Below, piece by piece: positions 25,969 to 34,537 of a stretch of 45,783 nucleotides of DNA. The position numbers and the translations under genes were made by a program. The DNA lies in contig CAKZTE010000096.1 in assembly GCA_937923115.1 (NCBI GenBank), positions 1 to 45,783 of the forward strand, read 5' to 3'. How positions within the stretch are numbered: the first letter of the stretch is position 1; each line of letters starts with the position of its first letter. The DNA comes from an uncultured Caulobacterales bacterium. Its GTDB lineage: Bacteria; Pseudomonadota; Alphaproteobacteria; Caulobacterales; Maricaulaceae. The notes under the pieces were generated by a model. That model was not told the origin of the DNA and ran no database searches. It saw only the letters and a program-made list of their open reading frames with translations.

Positions 25969-27789
25969 TCACGCGCGGCCCCCGAAAGACTTCAGGCTCG
26001 GATGCTCGGTAAGCTGCGCGATTGCCATGGCAAGATTAGCGGCTTCTTGTTTGTTAAAGATTTTGAAACCCGCAAAATGAACTCCCAAGAGATCTCCTGT
26101 TTCTATATCAAGAATGGGCGATCCCGAATTACCGCTTAGCGTTGACGCATTATGGCAAATCGCCTGCATTGGAAACCGTGTGGTCTCATCCTGGTCAATA
26201 AAAGCCTGTACGCCGTAAGGGTTTTCGTTATCCGTCGAATGTCGAAAAATGCGTCCTTGGCTGATGCGCTTAACGGCAAAGACGGGGTCCTCTTCAAAGG
26301 CCGCCAAGATATCTGGGTCATCAGGCTCATGGGTGTCGGGATAGCCAATGACGGCAATAGCGCGTCCGTCTAGCGTCTGGGTTGGAATAGACACGCGGTC
26401 GATTGGCGTTCGATTCTTTACAGAGCGGGCGAGCGTATAAATCGCAATATCCAGACCCTTAATCAGTAAAGGCGGCTGCCCGTTAAAGGGTATAAAATCA
26501 GAGGCATCCTTATCTTTCTCCGCGATAAATTCAATACCGCCGCAATCCTCTTCACTCGTCAGATAATGCCCGTAAAAACCGTGTACATGACGGTTGGTCA
26601 TGACGTGGTCGGGCGTAATTAAAAACCCTGTGCCAAATGAATAATCCTGGGCAGAGGGCACGCCCTCTTGCGCGTATCCAATACGTCCCGTTGCATGATA
26701 GGCAGGGCGTAAGACCTTAAACGGCCCCGTGAGCATTTGCAGATTAGACGCTGTTAATTGCCCCGCAGGGCTAAGCGGCGCCGCGACATTCGCGGCATGA
26801 AGGGGGCTGCCAGGGAAAATGACGCCGCCATTTTCTGGCCTCTTAGATAAATTAGAGGGGCGCTTTTGCACGCGCCCTAATGACCTTTGTAGTGGTAAAC
26901 CCTTGGCGCCATGGGGCAGCGGCGCTTTAGGCCGCCTCAAGGATAGCGTCCCAAGACCTATCGCGAGCAGGCCTAACGCGGCCGCAGCAATTATCCATAT
27001 AAGGCTGCTGCCTGAAGGTTCCGCCGGGCCCGTTGTCTGGGCCCCGCCCGTACTGCTGCTCTCGCCGCTGTCCGCGCCACTGCTTAAAGGAGGGAGGTTA
27101 ATGAGGCTTGAGCAGGGCAAGGTGTAAATTGCGTATCGCGCATCACCCCAACTGCCCGGTAACATTAAAAGCTTTGGATCTTGACCCTTTGGTATTGTGG
27201 TGAAAAACTCTGCGAAGGGATAAGTCTCTTGTCCCTTAAAAGGTTTGCCGTCACGCGGGCTTGTTGACTTTATTATCCTTTCTGGCGGCGAAAGCGAGGC
27301 CATTATTTCGGCCCAATGGGCGGGGTCCAAAGGCTCCCCATTTGCAGGACCAAAAAAATCTGCAGTCATTGACGCATAAGCCGCCGTAAAATCACCCTGT
27401 CCAGAGATAACGCTTTTATCAGCCCACACCCGTCCCGCGAGACCTGGCGTAAAAAAGATATCCATGCTGCCGCCGCGATTGAACTCTTCTTGTAAGGTTT
27501 CGCTAACCTGTTGCCGCCATGTAATGAACCGCACAGAACAGTCATTAATTTCTTCCCGGGACGTATTAATGTTAAAGTTAAACAGCGCAGGATTATCCGC
27601 GCGCGTTCTAAAATTCTCTGGGTCGCTATACTTAAGGCTCAGCCTATCGCCTTGCTGCTGTAGGACAATAAAATCATATCCCGCGATAATTTCGGCTTTT
27701 ACTTGTCTGGTTATAGGTTCAGCCTGAACCACCGCGTGTAGCCATCCGGCCGCAATCACGGCAATAACCCTCATATAGTTGAATTTCAT
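25969..27789 (-). CDS. Membrane-spanning protein with trypsin-like protease domain
   Basis: A 606-residue protein. Residues 1-23 form a signal peptide (VVQA-E). Residues 24-260 are a domain of unknown type ending in a serine/glycine-rich linker. A membrane helix lies at about 262-284, followed by basic RRPK. The C-terminal chymotrypsin-fold domain (about 360-600) has the triad H401 (TNRHVHG), D447 (GLDIAIY) and S555 (SGNSGSP). A cleaved signal plus one helix with positive charges after it places the protease in the cytoplasm and the N-terminal domain in the periplasm. This differs from DegP-type proteases, which are periplasmic. RBS GGGGGAG is strong. The substrate is unknown. Confidence 0.85.
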   Translation of the reverse strand: MKFNYMRVIAVIAAGWLHAVVQAEPITRQVKAEIIAGYDFIVLQQQGDRLSLKYSDPENFRTRADNPALFNFNINTSREEINDCSVRFITWRQQVSETLQEEFNRGGSMDIFFTPGLAGRVWADKSVISGQGDFTAAYASMTADFFGPANGEPLDPAHWAEIMASLSPPERIIKSTSPRDGKPFKGQETYPFAEFFTTIPKGQDPKLLMLPGSWGDARYAIYTLPCSSLINLPPLSSGADSGESSSTGGAQTTGPAEPSGSSLIWIIAAAALGLLAIGLGTLSLRRPKAPLPHGAKGLPLQRSLGRVQKRPSNLSKRPENGGVIFPGSPLHAANVAAPLSPAGQLTASNLQMLTGPFKVLRPAYHATGRIGYAQEGVPSAQDYSFGTGFLITPDHVMTNRHVHGFYGHYLTSEEDCGGIEFIAEKDKDASDFIPFNGQPPLLIKGLDIAIYTLARSVKNRTPIDRVSIPTQTLDGRAIAVIGYPDTHEPDDPDILAAFEEDPVFAVKRISQGRIFRHSTDNENPYGVQAFIDQDETTRFPMQAICHNASTLSGNSGSPILDIETGDLLGVHFAGFKIFNKQEAANLAMAIAQLTEHPSLKSFGGRA

Positions 27790-27936
27790 GTGTCTGCTCC
27801 CCCAAAACTACACATACAGATTGACAGGAGAGTATCCATAAGAAAAGTAGAACTACCATGACGGCCATCACGTTGGTGGCTGGAATTTAAATATAGAAGA
27901 TGAAGCAGGGCACTTTATCTTTTGAAGAAAAACGCT

Positions 27937-29457
27937 ATGACCTTTGCAATGAACGCCCCCTCACACCATGACTTTATCGGGAGCTATGAAAGCGCCATAA
28001 AAGGATTAGAGAGCGCGCCCGATAATCGCGTGCTACAGCATCAGGCTGTACTGGCGCTCGCTCGCATGGGGTCGCTCGATTTAGCCCTCTCTGAATATGA
28101 ACGCTACGGTCTATCGTCGGTCCGCAATCATGAGGATATAATGGCGCTGGGGGCGCGCCTGTCCAAAGACCTTTATTTGGCGACGTCAGGCGCAGCGTCT
28201 AAACAGCATGGCCTGAACTCAGCCCAAAAATATGAAGCTGCCTATAATGACACGCGCGGTTATTATTCAGGCATTAACTCTGCAACCATGGCTTTGCTGG
28301 CCGACATGCCGGGCGACATTGTAAAATCGCGCGCGCTGCACATACAAAAAACATTGCCGCCGGTGAAAAACCTGACGCCAACGGATTATTACTTTATCGA
28401 AGCGACGCGCGCCGAGTGTTTTTTACTGTTGGATGACATTGAAGGCGCGGTGAAAAGCCTGCGCCTTGCCATTGACTTTGATCCGCTCAATTATACCGCC
28501 CACGCCACAAGCTTAAAACAGTTTCGCCTCATTCAGCGCAAGAAACAGTCTGCGGTCGATTGGCTCGAGGAATTTATGCCGCCGCGCCCCGCCCATTTTG
28601 CTGGGCATATTTGGAACCATGAAAGCCCGCCCTCACGCCCATTGTATGAAAACATGCTCAATCAAATATCAGATGCTATTCAGCAAAACGATATTGGATA
28701 TGGCTTTGGCGCGTTAGCGGCGGGCGCTGATATTGTTATTGCTGAGCGGCTCATTCAAGAAGGCGCTGAACTGCATGTTATTTTGCCAAGCGGGGCTGAT
28801 AATTTTGTCGAGACCTCTGTGCGTCCATTTGGGAGTGATTGGGTGCCGCGTTTTGCGGCCTGTATGAAGCAGGCCGCCTCTACAAAAATCATGCACCTCT
28901 CAAGCCAAGCTAAGCAAGAAGACCTCTATTTGATTGCTGGGAATGTGGCGATGGGGCAGGCGATAATAAAGGGGCAGCAATTTGACGTCGAAGCCGCGCA
29001 AGTTTTAATTCTGGACGACAGCGTAAAAGGGTCGATGACCACGCTGCATTCCGCTAAATGGCAAAAGACGACATTGCCGCAAATTTTAGTACCCGCGTCA
29101 CTTACCGCAAGCCAAAGCAAATCTCTCCGCCGCGCGCCCAAGGAGCTTGATATTGTTATGATGATTTCAGGGCAGGAAAAAACGCAAAATTTCACCTCTC
29201 TTGGCAGCGCTCTCAAAGCGGCGCGCGAGATGTTGACGGGTGATGAAACACTCACAATCGCTTTGGCTTATGCTTATGATGATGTCGAGGCAACACTCGC
29301 GGCCTTGACCGCCAGAGGGCTATCCGCCTCTATTTTGATGTCTTATGAAATCGCGGCTTCGGTTGCGCTTAGCGAGACAAGTGAAAATGTCGGCTATGCG
29401 GGTATCATAAAAGGCGCGTTTGAGCGCATGGAACACGTCTTTACCATGCGGCGTTAA
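27937..29457 (+). CDS. TPR protein with SLOG-like module and decayed cyclase-like tail
   Basis: About 506 residues from ATG 27937; the track starts at a TTG 15 bases earlier. The N-terminal 220 residues are helical and TPR-like. Residues about 245-310 read GYGFGALAAGADIVIAERLIQEGAELHVILPSG...FVETSVRPFGSDWVPRF, the pattern of a Rossmann/SLOG-like module seen in proteobacterial proteins joined to class III nucleotide cyclases. The C-terminus (SYEIAASVALSETSENVGYAGIIKGAFERMEHVFTMRR) lines up with the end of a cyclase domain, but the metal-binding aspartates are not apparent, so a catalytically dead relic is inferred. It is divergent from the protease gene and convergent with the Crp/Fnr gene. 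Confidence 0.7.
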   Translation: MTFAMNAPSHHDFIGSYESAIKGLESAPDNRVLQHQAVLALARMGSLDLALSEYERYGLSSVRNHEDIMALGARLSKDLYLATSGAASKQHGLNSAQKYEAAYNDTRGYYSGINSATMALLADMPGDIVKSRALHIQKTLPPVKNLTPTDYYFIEATRAECFLLLDDIEGAVKSLRLAIDFDPLNYTAHATSLKQFRLIQRKKQSAVDWLEEFMPPRPAHFAGHIWNHESPPSRPLYENMLNQISDAIQQNDIGYGFGALAAGADIVIAERLIQEGAELHVILPSGADNFVETSVRPFGSDWVPRFAACMKQAASTKIMHLSSQAKQEDLYLIAGNVAMGQAIIKGQQFDVEAAQVLILDDSVKGSMTTLHSAKWQKTTLPQILVPASLTASQSKSLRRAPKELDIVMMISGQEKTQNFTSLGSALKAAREMLTGDETLTIALAYAYDDVEATLAALTARGLSASILMSYEIAASVALSETSENVGYAGIIKGAFERMEHVFTMRR

Positions 29458-29474
29458 GGGCCATTATTGCGGGC

Positions 29475-30134
29475 CTATTTGAACGCATCCGCGAGCTTTT
29501 GCGGCTGTTCAACAATTAAGGCGCCTGGCTGGCGCGATAAAATCCCGAGCTTTTGCAAGTCACTCACCGTGCGCGATACCGTCTCCCGCGTAGAATTAAC
29601 GCGCCGCGCCAGGTCAACATAAACAGGGTTGGGGCGAATAATGTGTTTGTTGGGATCAATCCCAATCTCGCAAGAGAGGCGTATAAGCTCGGCGCAAATG
29701 CGTCCCTTAGCTGATAAAGCATAGGCTTGGACAAGACTGTGCGTCATGCGCCCCAGGCGTTTTGCAAAATCATTTATGACGGCGTGTTGAAGGGTGTTAT
29801 CGGCGTCCATCAACTCTCGCATCTTTGCGGCAGGCAAACGGTAAAGTGTTGTTTGGGTCGCCGTGACTAGTTCAAATTGGCTTGGGAGAGCGCCCAAAAA
29901 TGCCATGTGCCCGATGAAATCGCCCGATTTAAACTCGCCTATCCAGATTTGGTCACCATTTTCAGACAGAACAATCGCTTCAACGGAGCCCGAAACCACC
30001 AGTCCAAAATATTCTGAGGCTTGGCCTTGAAAGTCTAAAGTTTGGTTTGGCGCATAGGTTTTTTGAACAGCATTTTGCTCAAATAGCCTCCACCACATGT
30101 GCCCCGCGTGACTCTCCATGCAATCTGCTAACAT
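29475..30134 (-). CDS. Crp/Fnr-family transcriptional regulator
   Basis: A 219-residue protein with an N-terminal cyclic nucleotide-binding-type beta roll (about residues 15-125, FGLVVSGSVEAIV, GEFKSGDFIGHMAFLG), a dimerisation helix, and a C-terminal winged helix (VYVDLARRVNSTRETVSRTVSDLQKLGIL). No N-terminal cysteine cluster is present, so it is not an oxygen-sensing Fnr with an iron-sulphur centre. The phosphate-binding RxS motif of true cAMP receptors is not evident, so the ligand is unknown. It is divergent from the pilus operon and shares its intergenic region, making it a candidate regulator of those genes. ATG at 30134; a second ATG five codons in is possible. Confidence 0.92.
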   Translation of the reverse strand: MLADCMESHAGHMWWRLFEQNAVQKTYAPNQTLDFQGQASEYFGLVVSGSVEAIVLSENGDQIWIGEFKSGDFIGHMAFLGALPSQFELVTATQTTLYRLPAAKMRELMDADNTLQHAVINDFAKRLGRMTHSLVQAYALSAKGRICAELIRLSCEIGIDPNKHIIRPNPVYVDLARRVNSTRETVSRTVSDLQKLGILSRQPGALIVEQPQKLADAFK

Positions 30135-30138
30135 AATA

Positions 30139-30163
30139 AGAAATAGAGTGAAATATTATTTCT
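30139..30163. promoter_or_regulatory. Inverted repeat upstream of the Crp/Fnr gene
   Basis: AGAAATA and TATTTCT, perfect 7-bp arms with an 11-base spacer, 4 bases in front of the regulator start. Possible autoregulatory operator; it does not match the classical TGTGA or TTGAT half sites. Confidence 0.4.
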
Positions 30164-30239
30164 AAAAAAAGCGTGTCCCAGCAAGGCCTTGCCTTTCAGA
30201 AAGGTTTTGTGCCTCAAACAAACTTTTGCCTTTACGCGC

Positions 30240-30254
30240 TTAATCGCCTTTTAA
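30240..30254 (+). promoter_or_regulatory. CtrA-type box 1 ahead of the pilus operon
   Basis: TTAATCGCCTTTTAA followed by CC: a full TTAA-N7-TTAAC site, 107 to 121 bases before the cpaB start. Confidence 0.7.
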
Positions 30255-30262
30255 CCTTTTTA

Positions 30263-30277
30263 TTAAGGGATTCTTAA
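30263..30277 (+). promoter_or_regulatory. CtrA-type box 2 ahead of the pilus operon
   Basis: TTAAGGGATTCTTAA, a second perfect TTAA-N7-TTAA. It is offset by 23 bases (about two helical turns) from box 1. CtrA is known to control pilus genes in Caulobacter, which supports the reading. Confidence 0.7.
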
Positions 30278-30360
30278 ACCGCGTCTTTTCACCAATGTTT
30301 TGTGCCTGCCCTGTACACCTTAGTTCTGCGATTGGGATCGTAGTGAGTGAGGAGCGCGAT

Positions 30361-31329
30361 ATGAGGATGAATACGTTAGTGACATTGGGGGCCTCTGCGG
30401 CCTTTGGTATTATGGCGATTGTTTTAGCGCGCGGTTGGATTGAGGGCGCGGTTGAAAAAGAATTTAGCAATACACGTGCTGTGTCGGCACAGACAACGGC
30501 GCCTAAAATCTATGATACAGTCCCTGTGGTTGTCGCCGATGTTCCGCTAAACTTTGGCGATAAGCTTTCGCGCGAAAATTTGCGTCTTGTTGATATGCCT
30601 GATGAAATTGTCCCCGAAGGCGCCTATACAAGTTTTGAAGAGCTCTTATCGGATCCCAGACAGCAAACCGTTGTTTTAGCACGCATGAGTTATAACGAGC
30701 CCATCATAGGCTTTAAAATTAGCGGTCCAGGCGGCAGAGGGTCTTTATCGGCGCTTATTTCTGAGGGTAAACGCGCAACCGCTATTCGCGTCACTGACGT
30801 GGCTGGTGTGGCGGGTTTTGTCCTGCCAGGCGATAGCGTCGATATCATTTATACGCGCGATGAGGCCAACAGCAGAGGCGGCGACGGCGTCTTGCTGTCG
30901 GATGTTTTGCTGCAAAATGTGCGCGTCTTGGGCATCGATCAAAACCTGAGCAATCAATCGAGCACGCCAGATGTTGTTAGTACAATTACCGTAGAAGTAT
31001 CAAATAAGGACGCGCAAAAATTGCACCTCGCGATGGATGCAGGCCGCCTGAGCTTAACCTTGCGCCGCGCCGGCGAGACGGCGCTTAAGCAAGAAAGCCG
31101 CCTGACATCAAAGGGACTTGTCAACGCTGCCAAACCAAAACCCAATCGCTGGAAAGCGCCTGCGCTGGCTCAGAAAATGACGCCGCCAAAGCCAGTCGAC
31201 CAAGTCGCTAATATTACAATCATTCGCGGTGAAGACCGCAATGAAGTCAGCGTCGCTATGGAAGGTGTTCTGCCGAGCGCCGAAGCGCATGACGACTTGA
31301 CGCTCGATAACACATTGGCGGGAGGATGA
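30361..31329 (+). CDS. cpaB: Flp pilus assembly protein CpaB (RcpC)
   Basis: About 322 residues from ATG 30361, which has GAGGAG 7 bases upstream; the track start at 30295 is not supported. A membrane anchor at residues 4-22 is followed by an SAF domain (VPVVVADVPLNFGDKLSRENLRLVDMP) and the RcpC/CpaB domain (GKRATAIRVTDVAGVAGFVLPGDSVDIIYTR). CpaB is thought to act with the secretin in the periplasm during assembly of Flp pili. First gene of an eleven-gene run; cpaC starts 1 base after its stop. Confidence 0.95.
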   Translation: MRMNTLVTLGASAAFGIMAIVLARGWIEGAVEKEFSNTRAVSAQTTAPKIYDTVPVVVADVPLNFGDKLSRENLRLVDMPDEIVPEGAYTSFEELLSDPRQQTVVLARMSYNEPIIGFKISGPGGRGSLSALISEGKRATAIRVTDVAGVAGFVLPGDSVDIIYTRDEANSRGGDGVLLSDVLLQNVRVLGIDQNLSNQSSTPDVVSTITVEVSNKDAQKLHLAMDAGRLSLTLRRAGETALKQESRLTSKGLVNAAKPKPNRWKAPALAQKMTPPKPVDQVANITIIRGEDRNEVSVAMEGVLPSAEAHDDLTLDNTLAGG

Positions 31330-31330
31330 T

Positions 31331-32761
31331 ATGATAGGCAGAAAAACATCAAAGCTTAACCGCTCTTTGGCCGCCTCTCTTTTGCTTGGAGCCTTACTTC
31401 TGCCCGCCAGCGCGGCGCAGGCTAAGTCATGGGTTGACCAAGCCGCCTCAGGAGAGCGTACGTCAACACAGGTCATTAAAGACGACTCTATTGTCATGCG
31501 CACAAGCACGGCCTTTAAAGAGGTCCGCGTCGCTAATGCCAAAATCGCGGATATCGTGGTACTGACTGACCGTTCTTTCCAAGTGCTGGGTAAGACGGCG
31601 GGTAAGACCAATGTCATGCTTTATGATGCCAATAACCGCCTCGTGGATATCGTTGACATCAATGTCGGCTTTGACCTGCAAGGTCTTAAGCGGGCACTCT
31701 ATGAAACTTTCCCGCGCGAGGCAGTGCAGGTTCGCGCAATGGCGGGCGGGGTTTATCTTTCGGGCAAAGTGACGAACGGCAATATTGCCGCGCAGGTCGA
31801 AAAAGTGGCCCAAGCCTATGCGCCTGATAAGGTGACAAATGGCATGTCTGTGCGTGATAGCCATCAGGTCATGCTAGAAGTGCGCTTTGTCGAAGCCTCG
31901 CGCGACGCCGCTAAAGAACTTGGCATTGGGGTGCTGACGCAGAAAGCGGGTCAATTTGCTTTTCAATCGGCCGGCGGCATTGTTTCAGGCATTTCACCGA
32001 GTTTTGGCGGCGTAATTTCGGGCAATAGACATAATATCGCTCTGGATGCCCGCATTGAGGCCTTAGAAGAGGACGGCGTTATTCGCACTTTGGCTGAGCC
32101 TAATTTGGTGGCGATGTCAGGCGAAACGGCGAGCTTTCTGGCGGGGGGTGAATTTCCTATCCCTGTCCCCAGCGGACAAGGCGACATTGCGATTGAGTTT
32201 CGCGAATTTGGCGTTGGCCTGTCCTTCACGCCAACGGTTTTGGATGACGGCATTATTAATTTAAAAGTGGCGCCAGAAGTCAGCCAGCTTGATACAAATA
32301 ATTCTGTGCGCATCGCGGGTATCGAAGTGCCGTCATTGCGGGTTCGCAGAGCGGATACGACGGTTGAACTTCGCAACGATCAAAGCTTTGCTATTGCGGG
32401 CCTCTTGCAGAACACGACCAATAACACGAAAATCCAAACGCCGTGGCTTGGGGATGTACCTATCCTTGGCGCGCTTTTTCGGTCCTCGCGCTATCAAAAA
32501 TCCGAAACAGAGTTGATGATTATTGTTACGCCGCGTCTTGTGCAGCCTGTTTCGGATATCTCGCGGCTACGCTCACCGATCGATACGCTCACACTGCCCA
32601 GTGACATTGAACAATTTCTTGGCGGCATGATTGAAGGCCGCCCGGCAGGGGAGGCGGCAGGCCTTGAAAAAATGGGCGACAATAAAACCCAGCCTACGCC
32701 GCATAAATCAACCGTCATTGGCGGCGGTCTTGCCGCGCAATATGGCCACTCGCTGCATTAG
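31331..32761 (+). CDS. cpaC: Flp pilus secretin CpaC (RcpA)
   Basis: A 476-residue outer-membrane secretin. A signal peptide (residues 1-31, AQA-K) is followed by an N-terminal pilus/secretin domain (VRVANAKIADIVVLTDRSFQVLGKTAGKTNVMLYD), a BON-like segment (VYLSGKVTNGNIAAQVEKVAQAY), and the C-terminal secretin domain (VMLEVRFVEASRDAAKELGIG, EPNLVAMSGETASFLAGGEFPIP, GLSFTPTVLDDGIINLKVAPEVSQLD, TELMIIVTPRLV). It forms the channel through which the pilus leaves the cell. Confidence 0.96.
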   Translation: MIGRKTSKLNRSLAASLLLGALLLPASAAQAKSWVDQAASGERTSTQVIKDDSIVMRTSTAFKEVRVANAKIADIVVLTDRSFQVLGKTAGKTNVMLYDANNRLVDIVDINVGFDLQGLKRALYETFPREAVQVRAMAGGVYLSGKVTNGNIAAQVEKVAQAYAPDKVTNGMSVRDSHQVMLEVRFVEASRDAAKELGIGVLTQKAGQFAFQSAGGIVSGISPSFGGVISGNRHNIALDARIEALEEDGVIRTLAEPNLVAMSGETASFLAGGEFPIPVPSGQGDIAIEFREFGVGLSFTPTVLDDGIINLKVAPEVSQLDTNNSVRIAGIEVPSLRVRRADTTVELRNDQSFAIAGLLQNTTNNTKIQTPWLGDVPILGALFRSSRYQKSETELMIIVTPRLVQPVSDISRLRSPIDTLTLPSDIEQFLGGMIEGRPAGEAAGLEKMGDNKTQPTPHKSTVIGGGLAAQYGHSLH

Positions 32762-32770
32762 GGACTTGAT

Positions 32771-33004
32771 ATGAAACCGATTTTACTCGCCCTGCCACTC
32801 CTCGCTTTATCGGCTTGCGCAACTGCGCCGTCGCCTCTTGGCGCGGCTATCGCGCACAGTAAGCAGGTCCAAGCTGTTGCGCCAACGGCTGAGCAGAAAA
32901 ACAATACCTTTATACCCGCTGATAGAGCGCGCCAAAAACACGCGCGCGATGCCTATCAAAAGGGCGAGGTGAAAAAACTAGAAAGACTTGGGACACGCAA
33001 ATAA
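32771..33004 (+). CDS. Small lipoprotein in the CpaD position
   Basis: A 77-residue lipoprotein. The signal ends in the lipobox LALSACAT (Cys at about residue 16); the mature part is charged and ends KKLERLGTRK. In most alphaproteobacterial cpa operons this slot holds CpaD, a lipoprotein of about 200 residues that helps place the secretin. This protein is far shorter and shows no CpaD motif I can recognise. It may be a functional replacement or an unrelated small lipoprotein. It starts 9 bases after cpaC. Confidence 0.75.
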   Translation: MKPILLALPLLALSACATAPSPLGAAIAHSKQVQAVAPTAEQKNNTFIPADRARQKHARDAYQKGEVKKLERLGTRK

Positions 33005-33022
33005 CGCCCGGAAGATATAGCT

Positions 33023-34537
33023 ATGTCTATTCAAATGCAAAAGAGGCTAACAATGTGGATTGGAACGTTTCGCGCCAATAAAGATGGCTCTGTTGCGATT
33101 TGGGCGGCAGCGGCCCTGCCTATACTGTTGGGCGGCGCGGCTTTGTCCATTGATGCGGCGCGTCTTTATAATACAGACCAAGACCTGCAAAGCGCGGCGG
33201 ATGCCTTTGCGCGTGCAGGTGCCGCAGAGCTCGATCAGCGTAATGATAGCCTTGTGCGGGCGGACCGCGCCGTCACGACCCTTGTTAACAATGAGCAAAA
33301 ATTTGCCGCCCAAGGACGCGGCAATGTGCGGGTTTCCTCGATTCGTTATCTCAAATCTATTCCCGGCAAAGACTATCAAGACGTTCCCGCTAGCGCGGTC
33401 ACAACAAACCCAACCGAAGCAAAATATGTTGAGGTTGAGGTTGTGCCAGAAAATGTCTCCACCCTTTTTCCGCAAGGCTTCGTGCGCAGCATTACCTCTG
33501 TGCAGCTTGGCGCAAGCTCTACGGCGGGCTTTAGCCAAGATGTGTGCGGGGCCGCGCCCGTATTCATTTGCAACCCGTTTGAGTTTAGCACCCAGACATC
33601 TCTTTATGACGCGATGGAAGACCCAAGTTTTCGCCGCCGCCAGATAAAGTTTAAAACCCAAGGGCCCAATGCCCGCTACAGTCCTGGTAACTTTGGATAT
33701 CTGGATCCGTTTGAAGGCAATTCTGGCGCGGGTAAAATTAAAGACGCAATTGCGATTGATAAGCCAACTGTCTGCTTGTCTAAAACCGAGGGCGTGAAGC
33801 TACGCCCCGGTAATATTAACAGCGCCTCTCAGGCGATGAATGTGCGCTTCGATTTATACGAAGGGCCGTATAAGGGCCTGAGAAATGACCCCGCCTTTGC
33901 GCCTGCCGCCAATGTCGTGAAAGGGTACTCCGCGCCTAAAAACAAGGCCTGTAATGCGCGGCCTGATAATGATGCGCTGGCGATGCCCAATGACGACGAC
34001 TTTGCGGCAGCGCCTGGATCGGCCTCAACATCCGATCAATTCGGGACGGGTGATTGGGATTTTCTAAATTACATGCGCGTCAATCATAACGCAAAGCGCT
34101 CTATCACCATAGAGGGCGTAACCTATCTTCTTGATTATGTGAATGGGCGTGTTTCGCCTGCTGCGCCGCCCTCCCGCTATGCGCTTTACCGCTGGGAGAT
34201 TGATAATAACCAGATACCCGGCGCGCTCTCTTATGGCAGCAGCGCCAGTACGCCAGAAGAAGGTATCCCACAATGTCATGCGGCGGGGGCTCACAGCGAC
34301 CCTGACATTGACCGCCGCGTCATTCACGTCGCGGTCTTAAATTGCGGAGCGCTTGAGGCGTCTGGACAATCGATGAATGGCCGCACGGATTACCTGCCTG
34401 TTGAGACATTTGTCAAAGTGTTCCTGACTGAACCTATGGCGTCGGGCAGCGAGAGTACGATATATGGAGAAATCGTCGGTCCCGTTGTTCAAGGCAAGGA
34501 TTTCGGAGCGCGCGATAGAATTGCGCTAAACCGCTAA
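33023..34537 (+). CDS. TadG-like pilus assembly protein
   Basis: A 504-residue protein. The N-terminal segment FRANKDGSVAIWAAAALPILLGGAALSIDAARLYNTDQDLQSAADAFARAGAAEL is typical of TadG/pseudopilin-like Tad proteins, with the membrane helix followed by a large periplasmic part. Three starts are possible; ATG 33023 follows GGAAG, and ATG 33053 (MWIGTF) follows AGAGG at 7 bases and would give the shorter N-terminus usual for the family. Several cysteines in the C-terminal part could form disulphides. Its last base overlaps the start of the next gene. Confidence 0.85.
   Translation: MSIQMQKRLTMWIGTFRANKDGSVAIWAAAALPILLGGAALSIDAARLYNTDQDLQSAADAFARAGAAELDQRNDSLVRADRAVTTLVNNEQKFAAQGRGNVRVSSIRYLKSIPGKDYQDVPASAVTTNPTEAKYVEVEVVPENVSTLFPQGFVRSITSVQLGASSTAGFSQDVCGAAPVFICNPFEFSTQTSLYDAMEDPSFRRRQIKFKTQGPNARYSPGNFGYLDPFEGNSGAGKIKDAIAIDKPTVCLSKTEGVKLRPGNINSASQAMNVRFDLYEGPYKGLRNDPAFAPAANVVKGYSAPKNKACNARPDNDALAMPNDDDFAAAPGSASTSDQFGTGDWDFLNYMRVNHNAKRSITIEGVTYLLDYVNGRVSPAAPPSRYALYRWEIDNNQIPGALSYGSSASTPEEGIPQCHAAGAHSDPDIDRRVIHVAVLNCGALEASGQSMNGRTDYLPVETFVKVFLTEPMASGSESTIYGEIVGPVVQGKDFGARDRIALNR

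Noticed and set aside
33023-33200. Flp major prepilin within the pilus operon
   Set aside because: The DGSVAIW segment belongs to a 500-residue TadG-like protein, and no ORF of about 60 residues with a pilin motif was found in the gaps.
33047-33661. Long minus-strand ORF of 204 residues
   Set aside because: It lies entirely antisense to the TadG-like gene, is rich in arginine and cysteine and shows no family motif; a shadow of high-GC coding frames.
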